Positions 1 to 7,291 of a stretch of 57,361 nucleotides of DNA are shown in pieces. The number at the start of each line of letters is the position of its first letter. The stretch's first letter is position 1. Source of the DNA: Bacillota bacterium (GTDB taxonomy: Bacteria > Bacillota > Clostridia > Oscillospirales > Ruminococcaceae); the NCBI GenBank assembly GCA_023457355.1, contig JAEWLW010000061.1:1-57361 (forward strand), given 5' to 3'. A program made the translations under genes and the position numbers. The notes under the pieces are model-generated. The model saw only the letters and a program-made list of their open reading frames with translations. It searched no databases and was not told where the DNA came from.

Positions 1-334
1 CCCAGTTGTCAAGGCCATACCGGGCAATCTTGATAGAATCCGCTTTATCAGTTTTCACCTTACGCAAAGAATTGTTTCCATATTCCTTGATGAGCAGCGG
101 ATTGACTGCACTGACAAAAATCCCGACCTCATGGAGCAGTTGGGCCACCGGCTCATAATACCGTCCTGTGTGCTCCAGCACGACCCTTGTCTCACCCTCC
201 AGACTTTTCAGTTGCTTTGCCAGTTCGCTGGAGGTGTGGCGTACTTCAAAGGGCTTTGCCACCAGCTCTCCAAAGGGACGAATAACCGACACCATGCTTT
301 TCCCTTTGGAAACATCAATTCCAACTGCGTTCAT
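1..334 (-). CDS. IS110-family transposase, N-terminal part (cut by window edge)
   Basis: Reading the minus strand from the ATG at 334-332 gives about 111 residues in an uninterrupted frame that leaves the window at base 1. The sequence begins MNAVGIDVSKGK and carries the DEDD (RuvC-like) acidic residues expected of IS110 transposases: D7 in GIDVSK, E54 in LEHTG, D96 and D99 in KTDKADS. The remaining catalytic Asp and the C-terminal transposase_20 domain lie outside the window. A GGGAG sequence precedes the ATG by about 8 bases. IS110 enzymes recombine DNA without making a flanking target duplication. Whether the copy is intact cannot be judged here. Confidence 0.88.
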   Translation of the reverse strand, partial: MNAVGIDVSKGKSMVSVIRPFGELVAKPFEVRHTSSELAKQLKSLEGETRVVLEHTGRYYEPVAQLLHEVGIFVSAVNPLLIKEYGNNSLRKVKTDKADSIKIARYGLDNW

Positions 335-619
335 AACCCACGCTCCCTTCACAGTTTTACAATTGGCGAACCATCCATTTCTCACTGCCGATTCCATCTG
401 TTTGATGACACGGACGCGCCGGGCAGCGGCTCTACCTGCACAAATCGAACGCGGCGAATAAGAGGATGGCTGACTGACTTATTTACGAACGCAAAGTCCT
501 TGGAGTGATACGTCAGGCCCATTGCCCTCTCATTCTAACAGCTTAGGCAACAAGATGGAAAAAGACATGGCTGGTGGCCATGTCCTCAACCAATTATATA
601 GGAACAGGAGTGTAGCATT
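335..619 (-). other. IS110 upstream non-coding region, candidate bridge-RNA locus
   Basis: No convincing ORF is seen in these 285 bases; the overlapping open frames lack ribosome binding sites and are low-complexity translations. In IS110-group elements the non-coding stretch upstream of the transposase encodes the structured guide (bridge) RNA, so this is where it would lie if the element follows that pattern. The exact element end cannot be located without the other end or an empty site. The RNA assignment is inference from the family. Confidence 0.3.
559..584 (-). terminator. Intrinsic terminator, minus strand, just outside the IS110 coding region
   Basis: The arms GACATGGC (564-571) and GCCATGTC (577-584) form a perfect 8-bp stem with a 5-base loop. 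On the minus strand the stem is followed directly by TTTTT (559-563). It would stop transcription entering the IS110 element from the right. Confidence 0.65.
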
Positions 620-958
620 ATGGAATATTCCGAGAGCACGATTTATTTAGTGGGGCACGCGAAAGTTTCGGACGATAACCCCATTAAACAAAACTGTGAT
701 ATTATCTTTTTTCCATTTGTGGTGGATGCCATGAGCCACCGCATTGTAGACGTTTCCTGCAACGCCGTGCTTGATATCACACGCGATTTTGTCAGGGCGC
801 TGTTGGTCGGATGTGATTTGCTGGACGGTGTGGACGAAATTGCCGCACGCGTTCGCCGGCGTTACTTCGGCTCCTCGCAAAAGGCTATTATTGCCGCTGT
901 TAAGGATGCCCATGGCCGCCTACGGGACGTTTTACCAGCCTATAACAAAAATAAATAA
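620..958 (+). CDS. DUF3870 domain protein
   Basis: A 112-residue protein matching the DUF3870 pattern from end to end: a YLVGHAK-type start (residues 9-15), a central VVDAMSHRIVDVSCN stretch, then ITRDFVRALLVG and a C-terminal YFGSSQKAIIAAVKDA helix. Its length is typical of this family. Function is unknown; members are small cytosolic proteins often encoded beside amidohydrolases, peptidases or transporters. The ATG is preceded by GGAG at about 9 bases. It stands alone, convergent with the dipeptidase gene, with a repeat element in between. Family assignment is from remembered sequence pattern. Confidence 0.75.
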   Translation: MEYSESTIYLVGHAKVSDDNPIKQNCDIIFFPFVVDAMSHRIVDVSCNAVLDITRDFVRALLVGCDLLDGVDEIAARVRRRYFGSSQKAIIAAVKDAHGRLRDVLPAYNKNK

Positions 959-1098
959 TCCGTGCCAGATACATAAGTCGGCGCTTGCGGACATTGCAAT
1001 CGATTTCTTTGGCAGCAATTCCAGAACAAGCGGTTAATATGTGCGCTTCATGGGCACATAGACAGCACCGTAATAAGGCGAAATTGCGCGGGCGCAGG

Positions 1099-1333
1099 CT
1101 GTCAATAAAGTGACCGGGGTTAGCAATTTGCATAAAACAAATGTCGCATATCGCGACACGGGAGAACCCCCGGCAAGGGTTCTCCCCGCAAAAATAGTCC
1201 ACCGGACTGTTTTTGCACCCTCTCCTGCGCTTCTTACAGGATTAGGGTACGTTTGGGGCGCTGCCCCAAACCCTGCGAGCTTTTAAAAAAGCTCTACCAA
1301 AACCTTTAGTTGAAATGAATTTTTTGACAAGCT
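1099..1333. repeat. Interspersed repeat family A, copy A1
   Basis: This intergenic block shares long stretches with 19246-19480 and with 5971-6341. Shared pieces include CTGTCAATAAAG, TTTGCATAAAACAAATG, CTCCTGCGCTTCTTACAG, a TTTGGGG..GCTGCCC segment, and GAGCTTTT/AAAAAAGCTC followed by ACCAAAAC. It is built of successive hairpins, for example GGGAGAACCC/GGGTTCTCCC at about 1160-1188 and TTTGGGGC/GCCCCAAA at about 1250-1270. No protein is encoded; minus-strand ORFs crossing it are by-products. Confidence 0.75.
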
Positions 1334-1335
1334 GC

Positions 1336-1367
1336 GCGGGGGCAGGCCGCAATCGGCCTACCCCCGC
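1336..1367 (-). terminator. Strong GC hairpin downstream of the dipeptidase gene
   Basis: GCGGGGGCAGGCCG (1336-1349) pairs with CGGCCTACCCCCGC (1354-1367) with one mismatch and a CAAT loop. It lies 17 bases past the stop of the minus-strand M19 gene. There is no immediate U-run on the minus strand, so it may be a weak or factor-assisted terminator. Confidence 0.45.
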
Positions 1368-1383
1368 TGTCATTATAAGAAAT

Positions 1384-2328
1384 TTATAAAACGTCTCGAA
1401 TGACGCGCAGCGCATTTTTGTAACAAATCTTATCAATTTCATCACAAGTGAACCCCACGCTGAGCAGCGCTTCCGGAATTTTGACCAGCTCGGCGCTGTT
1501 CTTTATCTCGCACGGGCCGCTGAAACCATCAAAATCGCTGCCGATAGCCAATACGTCAACCCCGGCAACATTTTTAATGTGCCTGATGTGCGTCACCATC
1601 TGTTCGACACTCCCGGTTTCATCGTAACCGAGGAAACGATGAAAAAAGTTGATGCCGGTCACGCCACCCTTCTCAGCGAGTGCGCGCAGCTGCGTATCAT
1701 TCAAATTGCGGCGAAAATCGCGCACTGCACGTGCATTGGAGTGGGACGCCACAAACGGTCTGGTTGAAATACGTGCCACATCCCAGAAGCCACCGTCCGA
1801 AAGATGGGACACATCCACCAGCATCCCCAGATGGTTCATCGTCTCTACAAACTCAATGCCAAACGGTTTAAGCCCCTGTGACATGACCACCGGATCATCC
1901 GAATTGGGGTAGCCCAACGCATTTTCAAAATTCCAGGTAAGCGTTATTAAGCGTACGCCCATTTCATAAAGTTGGTAAAGCCGCCGAATATTATTCCCGC
2001 AGATGCCACCTTCCTCCACCGTGAGAAAAGCGGAAATTTTCCCCTGCTTTCTGTTGGCCGCCAGTTCTCTTGCGCAGCGGGTGAAACAGATGGCATCCCT
2101 GTTGGCTCTCATTTCGCGCAGGAACACCGCATACATCTGTTGTACCCGCTCAAAAGCCCCTTCGGGGGTGGCAAACTCCTGCAACCGAACATACATGGCA
2201 AAGAACTGGCAGAAGACATCCGCCTGCCGGAGGGTGGGGATGCTGACGCTCAGGTCGTTGCTTTCCAGACCTTTGTTCTGTTCCAGCAGCACCGATATGG
2301 TATCGCAGTGCAGATCGACAAAAGACAT
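1384..2328 (-). CDS. Membrane dipeptidase-like peptidase, family M19
   Basis: About 314 residues of the M19 (renal dipeptidase, PF01244) family, which hydrolyses dipeptides using two zinc ions. Visible ligand motifs are HCD near the N terminus (residues 7-9), VEEGG around 113-117, VDVSHLSD, ASHSNARAV and GSDFDG. The start is placed at the ATG at 2328 because AAGGAAGG sits 7 bases upstream; a longer frame from 2346 would put this Shine-Dalgarno inside the gene. There is no signal peptide, so the enzyme is probably cytosolic. It lies 30 bases after the DUF819 gene on the same strand, suggesting one transcript for uptake or export and cleavage of a small substrate. Confidence 0.88.
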   Translation of the reverse strand: MSFVDLHCDTISVLLEQNKGLESNDLSVSIPTLRQADVFCQFFAMYVRLQEFATPEGAFERVQQMYAVFLREMRANRDAICFTRCARELAANRKQGKISAFLTVEEGGICGNNIRRLYQLYEMGVRLITLTWNFENALGYPNSDDPVVMSQGLKPFGIEFVETMNHLGMLVDVSHLSDGGFWDVARISTRPFVASHSNARAVRDFRRNLNDTQLRALAEKGGVTGINFFHRFLGYDETGSVEQMVTHIRHIKNVAGVDVLAIGSDFDGFSGPCEIKNSAELVKIPEALLSVGFTCDEIDKICYKNALRVIRDVL

Positions 2329-2358
2329 CGTGTAACCTTCCTTCAAAAGATAGCGCGA

Positions 2359-3522
2359 TTACGCAAAGATAGACATAAGCTTGCCGACAATCAGGCCGCC
2401 GCCGGTACCGATGACATAACCCATCAGTGCCATGAGCACGCCGACGGGTACCAGTGCGCCGGAGTAAGAGCCCGCCAGAATGGGGGCCGAAGCGGTACCG
2501 CCTATGTTCGCTAAGCTTGCCACACCACAGGTGAACATGTCAAGCTTGAATATTTTGGCAAGCGCCAGCAAAATAAGGCCGTGAATCGCCAGGATCATAA
2601 ACCCTGCTATAATCCAAAGCGGCGCATCGCTCAGTTCCGCAAAGCTTGCACGGGAAGCAAGCAGCGCAATAACAATGTACAGCAGAACGTTTGCAACTTC
2701 CGCCGAACCGGGAATTTGCGCCACAGGCGAAACCGCAAAGATTAAGCCGAGAAGGGTGACAACCAGCACCGTCCAGGTTGCTTTATCAAGGATGGGCGCT
2801 ACCGACTGAATAAGGGTGCCCGCATTCTGTGAAATGGCAGAAACCAGCAACCCACCGCCAATGAGGAAAATAAGCCCCGGGAAGGTAATCTTGTCGTTCT
2901 TAACCGTCAAATCGGCTTCCAGGCGCCGGCTGACTTCGTCAAGTGCGCTGGTATCAGCTTTTGTCCATTTGTTAAATTGAGGCGCAAAGTTGATAATCCA
3001 GAGGAGGAACATAACCCAAATGGAATAGTCGATCGAGTCTACAACCAGCGCGTAGGCCATGTCGGCTTCCCCAATATCCAACGCCGCCTGAATGGCAATC
3101 ATGTTGCCGGAACCGCCCATCCAGCTGCCGCAAAGTGCCGCGAGCGCTTTCCACGCCTGCGCGCCCATGGGCGTATGTAGAACACCATAGGTGACAATGA
3201 AGCCGATTCCAATGGAAAAGCTGGCCGCGAAAAAGCCACCCAACATACGGGGGCCGAGCTTGAGGATTTTGCGAATATCGCAGCGCAGCAACATGACAAA
3301 TACCATGGCATACAGCAGATTATTCTTCAGTGCGCTGTAAGTGGCTTTTGTAGCTGCCATGTCCCACAGTCCCGCTGTACAGAATATCATCGCCAGCAGG
3401 TAAAGCAGTACGACAGGCGGGGCATACTTAAATACCTTGGCCTGGGTTTTCTTTTCAAGCATGACCAGCGATGCGGCAAGAAAAATTAAAAACGCAATGT
3501 AGGTAAAGCCGTTGGTAATCAT
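2359..3522 (-). CDS. DUF819 family integral membrane protein (YjcL-like)
   Basis: A 387-residue hydrophobic protein with roughly 10-11 predicted membrane segments and the DUF819 (PF05684) pattern: MITNGFTYIAFLIFL start, LLYAMVFVMLLRCD, the glycine-rich ALCGSWMGGSGNMIAIQ stretch, SIDYSIWVMFLLW, and a C-terminal ANIGGTASAPILAGSY repeat of that motif. The two similar Gly/Asn-containing motifs suggest an inverted-repeat transporter fold. Substrate is not known. AGGAGG lies 7-8 bases before the ATG. The gene is first in a two-gene unit with the M19 dipeptidase and has a leader with a terminator hairpin (3620-3655) behind a clear promoter. Confidence 0.85.
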   Translation of the reverse strand: MITNGFTYIAFLIFLAASLVMLEKKTQAKVFKYAPPVVLLYLLAMIFCTAGLWDMAATKATYSALKNNLLYAMVFVMLLRCDIRKILKLGPRMLGGFFAASFSIGIGFIVTYGVLHTPMGAQAWKALAALCGSWMGGSGNMIAIQAALDIGEADMAYALVVDSIDYSIWVMFLLWIINFAPQFNKWTKADTSALDEVSRRLEADLTVKNDKITFPGLIFLIGGGLLVSAISQNAGTLIQSVAPILDKATWTVLVVTLLGLIFAVSPVAQIPGSAEVANVLLYIVIALLASRASFAELSDAPLWIIAGFMILAIHGLILLALAKIFKLDMFTCGVASLANIGGTASAPILAGSYSGALVPVGVLMALMGYVIGTGGGLIVGKLMSIFA

Positions 3523-3619
3523 TGTTTTCCCTCCTAAGTTATTTCGTCAGTTTCGTCTCTTTGTCTTTTGCATATGCCCTTGCTTAAATTCTATTCACCC
3601 CATTTCGAATTTTTGCAAC

Positions 3620-3655
3620 AAAAAAGATCCCATGGCAAACACTGCCAACGGGATC
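3620..3655 (-). terminator. Terminator inside the leader of the DUF819-M19 unit
   Basis: On the minus strand GATCCC..TGGCA..TGCCA..GGGATC forms a two-part stem (3626-3655) followed by TTTTTT (3625-3620). It lies between the promoter at 3719-3747 and the DUF819 start codon at 3522, with no minus-strand gene ending upstream. This is the layout of a transcription attenuator. No known riboswitch or T-box consensus was recognised in the roughly 55 bases before it. Confidence 0.65.
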
Positions 3656-3718
3656 CCATTTTCGATGCAGGACAAGGAAATTGCCCCACAAAAAACAAAA
3701 CCGCTGTTATTGAATAGA

Positions 3719-3747
3719 ATATTAACATGATTTAAATTTTATGTCAA
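3719..3747 (-). promoter_or_regulatory. Sigma-70/A-type promoter for DUF819-M19
   Basis: The minus strand shows TTGACA (3747-3742), a 17-base spacer and TAATAT (3724-3719), close to consensus. The expected transcript start is near 3712. The 9-bp inverted repeat GAATAGAAT (3712-3720) / ATTCTATTC (3590-3598) brackets the leader; its upstream arm overlaps the -10 box and start site. Confidence 0.75.
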
Positions 3748-3998
3748 TTGAACAGCCCGCCTCGGCAATAAAATTGTTGAATTTTGCTGCGTTACACCTG
3801 TTTGTTTGTGAAAACTGTCTGATAACCCTATACTCTTATGTCTGATACCATACTGACTGCTGAGTCAATTATTGACGCCAAACCTCAAGAAAATTTACAT
3901 GAGGAAATAGGTCACGCATGCAAAACGGATCTTCTAAAGGATAAGTGGTCTTAAAATATTTTATATCAGAATTATACACTTCATCATCGGATAACCTA
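3748..3998. other. Intergenic DNA, no supported gene
   Basis: AT-rich stretch between the DUF819 promoter and the tRNA-Pro promoter. It contains a plus-strand TTGTGA-17-TATACT promoter-like pair (3806-3834) with an ATG at 3838 opening a 38-codon frame that lacks a Shine-Dalgarno sequence; this is not supported strongly enough to call a gene. Confidence 0.4.
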
Positions 3999-4027
3999 TT
4001 GACTTTTTCGCATGGGCTATGTTATAT
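3999..4027 (+). promoter_or_regulatory. Promoter of tRNA-Pro
   Basis: TTGACT (3999-4004), 17-base spacer, TTATAT (4022-4027), about 32 bases before the tRNA 5' end. Confidence 0.7.
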
Positions 4028-4059
4028 TTATTAGGCTGTTTGGCCGTTTAACATTATTT

Positions 4060-4136
4060 CGGGGTGTAGCGCAGTTTGGTAGCGCGCTTGGTTCGGGACC
4101 AAGAGGCCGGGAGTTCGAGTCTCCCCACTCCGACCA
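4060..4136 (+). tRNA. tRNA-Pro (anticodon CGG)
   Basis: A full cloverleaf of 77 bases with encoded CCA. The acceptor CGGGGTG pairs with CACTCCG (one G-U pair). The anticodon arm is CTTGG/CCAAG around the 7-base loop TTCGGGA, giving anticodon CGG, which reads CCG. The T arm contains GGGAGTTCGAGTCTCCC. It is followed at once by a terminator, so it is a single-tRNA transcript. Confidence 0.95.
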
Positions 4137-4174
4137 AAAAATTCGTTTAAGCATATTGCTTAAACGAATTTTTT
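4136..4174 (+). terminator. Terminator of tRNA-Pro
   Basis: ATTCGTTTAAGC (4141-4152) and GCTTAAACGAAT (4158-4169) form a 12-bp stem with loop ATATT, followed by TTTTT. The flanking A-run extends the pairing, so it may also act on the minus strand. Confidence 0.88.
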
Positions 4175-4305
4175 ATATTGTCAAAGAGGTGGATTGCGTA
4201 AAGCTAGCACATGGGAATAGTATGAAATAATGGCGGGAGCCGCTGCGGGCAGCCATGCCACCCGCAGCGATCAGCGAAGCCGTTTAGCCGCGCAAGCGGC
4301 CCGGC

Positions 4306-4407
4306 GAGCCCCCACTTTCGCGTCGAGGCGCCGGATTGCTCCCCGTAGACGATAAAAGGGACAAAATGGCCCGTTTTGCGAAGCTTAGCATAAAAAGGCT
4401 GAGCCGT
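4306..4407. repeat. Interspersed repeat family B, copy B1
   Basis: This matches 17807-17919: both begin GAGCCCC(C)ACTTTCGCGTCG, contain GCCGGATTGCTC and an inverted repeat around AAAATGGCCCG / AAAATTGCCCG, and end AGC(T)T(A/G)GCATAAAA followed by CCGT. An inverted relative lies at 19484-19536. It abuts the left end of the IS1182-like element. Confidence 0.7.
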
Positions 4408-4412
4408 ATGAA

Positions 4413-5965
4413 GAAGAACCTAGTTTATGCAGCGGCATAAACTGGGTTCTTCGTGTATTTTGGCCGAAATATTAAGAATATGAAGGCAGGTACAGAAGGT
4501 CTCCACTTCCATTTTGCTAGTTTTTTAAGATTCATAGCAGCAAACTTAAGCTTCACCCAATTCGTCACTTGGGTGAGGCCGCGATACTGCGTGTAACGCA
4601 TGGCGTGTTTTTCCTTGGCGTCAGCAAAAACCCGTTCTATGGTTTCCTTGCGCCGCGCATACAACTTTTGGTATTCAGGCGTGTAACGGGCGTCGTCCGC
4701 CAGTTCCTCATAATCCTTCCAGATATGCCGCTGCACCGCCTTGACACAGTCTTTGGAATGGGTACACAGGTGCCTGGTCGGGCAGTTGGTACAGATTTTG
4801 GGGTCGCTTTTGTATTCCCGGTAGCCCTCCCGGTTGGTGGTAGCGTAGCGCAGGGGCTGGTATTCCGGGCAGATAATGCAGCCATAGTATTCATCATAAA
4901 CGTACTTCCACCATTCGTGACCGCCCTTCATCGTCATGGGGCGCTTGTAGGCTGTGGACAGTACGCGGCTGTCCTCAAAAACCTTTTTGCAGATAGGGGG
5001 TGTCTTGTAAGCCGAATCGGCGACGATTGTTTCCACCTGCGCAAACGTCTCAGTCACCTTGTCATACACATCATCAAACGCCACGCTGTCGTGAACGTTT
5101 CCGGGTGTGACCACGGTTTCCAAAACGAAGCCATTCTCGTCGCAGGCGGTGTGGGCCTCGTAGGCAAACTTGCGCTCATGCTCTCCCTTGACAAATAAGC
5201 CGCAGTCCGGGTCGGTTACGCTTTTGTCACCGTGCGGGTTTTCTTTTCCTTCTTTCGGCGGGCCAGCTTCTTTCTGGAGGTGTTGTCCCGCCGTTTTTTT
5301 GGCGCGGGCGGGCGGTTCTTCCTCATCCTCAAACGGCGCTTTTCCGTGCGCTTGCCTGTCGGCGTTCACCTCGTCGAGCAGCGCTTGCGCATAACGCCGC
5401 GAAGCTGCCGGAATGGCCGTCTTTACCTGCTTTTTCGTGTTGGCGCTGGCTTTGATGTGGGCTTCGTCGATGAATACCGCCTTGGGAGAGAGATAGTCCG
5501 AACTGGCGGCTTCCTCCAGAATCCATGTGAAGATTTGGCTCACGGTGTCTTCTGTGAAGCGGTCACGGAAATTAAAGCTCACCGTGGAAAAATGCGGCGT
5601 CTCCTCCTGCAGGGTGTAGCCAGAAACCAGCGGTAGGCACAGTGCAGGCTAATTTCCTCCGCTGTCCGGCGCAGAGACGGCAGACCATGTAGGTGCTGTA
5701 TCAGCACCATCTTCACCAGCACCACCGGGTCCACGCCGGGTCGGCCATTGTCTTCGCTGTACAGCGGCTCGACCATCTCGTATAGCTGTTCCCAGTTTAC
5801 TGCCGCATCAATTTTTCTCAGCAGATGATTCTGCGGCACCAGGCTTTCTGTATCTACTATTTCCACCACGCCGCGATCTAGTTTCCCCCGCTTTAACATC
5901 TTCATCACCCATCTCTATTTTACCGCATACATAGGAAAAAGCCCAGCTTAAACTGGACCTTTTTC
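4413..5965 (-). mobile_element. IS1182-like insertion sequence
   Basis: Boundaries are set by imperfect terminal inverted repeats. Read inward, the left end has GAAGAACCTAGTTTATGC (4413-4430) and the right end has GAAAAAGGTCCAGTTTAAGC (5965-5946). Each end is also a local palindrome (4413-4452 and 5935-5965), able to form a hairpin. The single gene inside is a frameshifted IS1182-type transposase on the minus strand. No target duplication could be read with confidence. The element separates a family B repeat on the left from a family A repeat on the right, so it landed in a repeat-rich intergenic region. Confidence 0.75.
4425..5908 (-). pseudogene. IS1182-family transposase, frameshifted
   Basis: Two minus-strand frames together make one transposase of about 490 residues. 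The first (5908-5579) has the DUF772-type N domain (NHLLRKIDAAVNW, DPVVLVKMVLIQHL, HCAYRWFL). The second (to 4425) has the DDE catalytic core: D in FIDEAHIK, D in VADSAYK, E in ETIERVFADAKE, plus a CPTRHLC cysteine motif. The break is near 5620: the first frame runs RWFLATPC whereas GYTLQEETPHFS in the next frame is what the family needs, which is a single missing base. No canonical slippery heptamer is present there, so a disabling deletion (or a sequencing error) is more likely than programmed frameshifting. Confidence 0.85.
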
Positions 5966-5970
5966 GATAG

Positions 5971-6341
5971 ACTGAGCGGCATTGGGGAACCCCTTGCAGG
6001 GGGGGGCCCAAAAACAGTCCCCCGGACTGTTTTGTAGCCCCTCCTGCGCGTATATGACGATACAATAAGTTTGGGACGTCGTCCGGACCGCTCACATATA
6101 GAGCTTGGCTCCGCTGATCACAGCGGACGGCATGGATGCCCGCTGTGGCTCCACCAAGACCCTGCAAGCTTTTGACTACGACAGTATGGGACCGCGTTAT
6201 GCGTTTTTTACGCATAACAAGCACGGCATAGCTGAGCTTATTTTCAATTAAGCGCCCAAGCAGTTTAATTGAAAATGCAGACCAAAAAGCTCACCCAAAA
6301 CTTTTGATTTGTGCAACATTTTCTAAAATGTTCATTTTTCG
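5971..6341. repeat. Interspersed repeat family A, copy A3 (diverged, extended)
   Basis: Shared blocks with the other copies: ACAGTCCCCCGGACTGTTTT and CTCCTGCGC with A1; GCTCACATATAG, CTTGGCTCC, CCA(C/T)CAAGACCC and ACCCAAAACTTTTG with A2. It also contains extra inverted repeats, such as TTATGCGT/ACGCATAA near 6197-6220. It starts at the right edge of the IS1182-like element and ends against the argF terminator. Nothing else was found here. Confidence 0.6.
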
Positions 6342-6379
6342 ACAAGTGGCGGCACGGAACATTCCGTGCCGCCACTTGT
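6342..6379 (-). terminator. Long palindromic hairpin after argF
   Basis: ACAAGTGGCGGCACGGAA (6342-6359) pairs perfectly with TTCCGTGCCGCCACTTGT (6362-6379), an 18-bp stem with a 2-base centre. It lies 7 bases after the argF stop. The minus-strand continuation is CGAAAAATG, so there is no U-run; it may block exonucleases as much as terminate. Confidence 0.6.
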
Positions 6380-6385
6380 TCTGTA

Positions 6386-7291
6386 TCATCTTTGCATGAG
6401 CGTGACCATAACCGCTTTTTGGGCATGAAGACGATTCTCAGCCTCGTCGAAGATTTCGTTGGCGTGTGCCTCCATAACGTCGGCGGTAATCTCCTCACCG
6501 CGGTGTGCAGGTAGGCAATGCAGAACAATCGCATCGGAATGCGCCACGGACATCACCGCCCTGTTAATCTGGTAGCCTGCGAAAGCCGCTTCGCGGATTT
6601 TCTGTTCTGATTCCTGACCCATCGAAGCCCAGACATCGGTGTAAAGCACGTCGGCATCGGCCGCGCCCTGCATCGGGTCCTGCGTCCACTCAAAGCCGGG
6701 GCAGGCCTTCGCAAATTCCATAATAACCGGGTCGGGCGCATAGTTTTTGGGCGTAACGATGCTGACCTTCATGCCGGTTTTGAGTCCGCCGACGATGAGC
6801 GAGTTTGCCATGTTGTTGCCGTCGCCGATAAAGCAGAGCTTTTTGCCCGCAAGCGTCTTATGGTATTCGCGGATGGTTTGTAAATCGGCGAGCACCTGGC
6901 AGGGGTGTGCAAAATCAGTCAGCGCGTTAATGACCGGGATGCTGCCGTGCTCGGCGAACGCCTCGACTTCTTCCTGCGCAAAGGTGCGGATCATGATGCC
7001 GTCCAGATAGCGCGAGAGGACGCGTGCGGTATCCGCCACCGGTTCGCCGCGGCCAATCTGTAAATCGCGCGAGGAGAGAAACAGCCCCTGGCCGCCGAGT
7101 TGATACATGCCGACCTCAAACGACACGCGGGTGCGGGTGGAGGATTTCTGGAAGATCATGCCCAGCGTCTGTCCGCTTAAAATCGGGTGGGGGATATTGT
7201 GCTTCTTTTCGTATTTAAGCTTATCGGCCAGATCTAAAAGGCCGATAATTTCCTCGGTAGAAAGATCAAGAAGTTTTAGCAGATGCTTCAT
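6386..7291 (-). CDS. argF: Ornithine carbamoyltransferase
   Basis: A 301-residue enzyme converting ornithine and carbamoyl phosphate to citrulline. The family signatures are in order: the carbamoyl-phosphate loop SSTRTRVSFE (about 50-59), HPCQVLADL (about 130), the ornithine-binding VWASMGQE (about 221-228) and the HCLPAHRG motif (about 259-266) with the catalytic Cys. Length is normal for the family. It is the last gene of the arginine cluster; its ATG overlaps the argD stop by 4 bases, implying translational coupling. Anabolic OTC is most likely because the rest of the biosynthetic pathway is upstream; argF versus arcB naming rests on that context. Confidence 0.95.
   Translation of the reverse strand: MKHLLKLLDLSTEEIIGLLDLADKLKYEKKHNIPHPILSGQTLGMIFQKSSTRTRVSFEVGMYQLGGQGLFLSSRDLQIGRGEPVADTARVLSRYLDGIMIRTFAQEEVEAFAEHGSIPVINALTDFAHPCQVLADLQTIREYHKTLAGKKLCFIGDGNNMANSLIVGGLKTGMKVSIVTPKNYAPDPVIMEFAKACPGFEWTQDPMQGAADADVLYTDVWASMGQESEQKIREAAFAGYQINRAVMSVAHSDAIVLHCLPAHRGEEITADVMEAHANEIFDEAENRLHAQKAVMVTLMQR

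Noticed and set aside
900..1202. Minus-strand 100-codon frame over repeat A1, sharing a peptide (ICFMQ-A-P) with a 111-codon frame at 19249-19584
   Set aside because: The shared peptide arises from the shared DNA repeat. Neither frame has a Shine-Dalgarno, and both cross hairpin-rich non-coding sequence.
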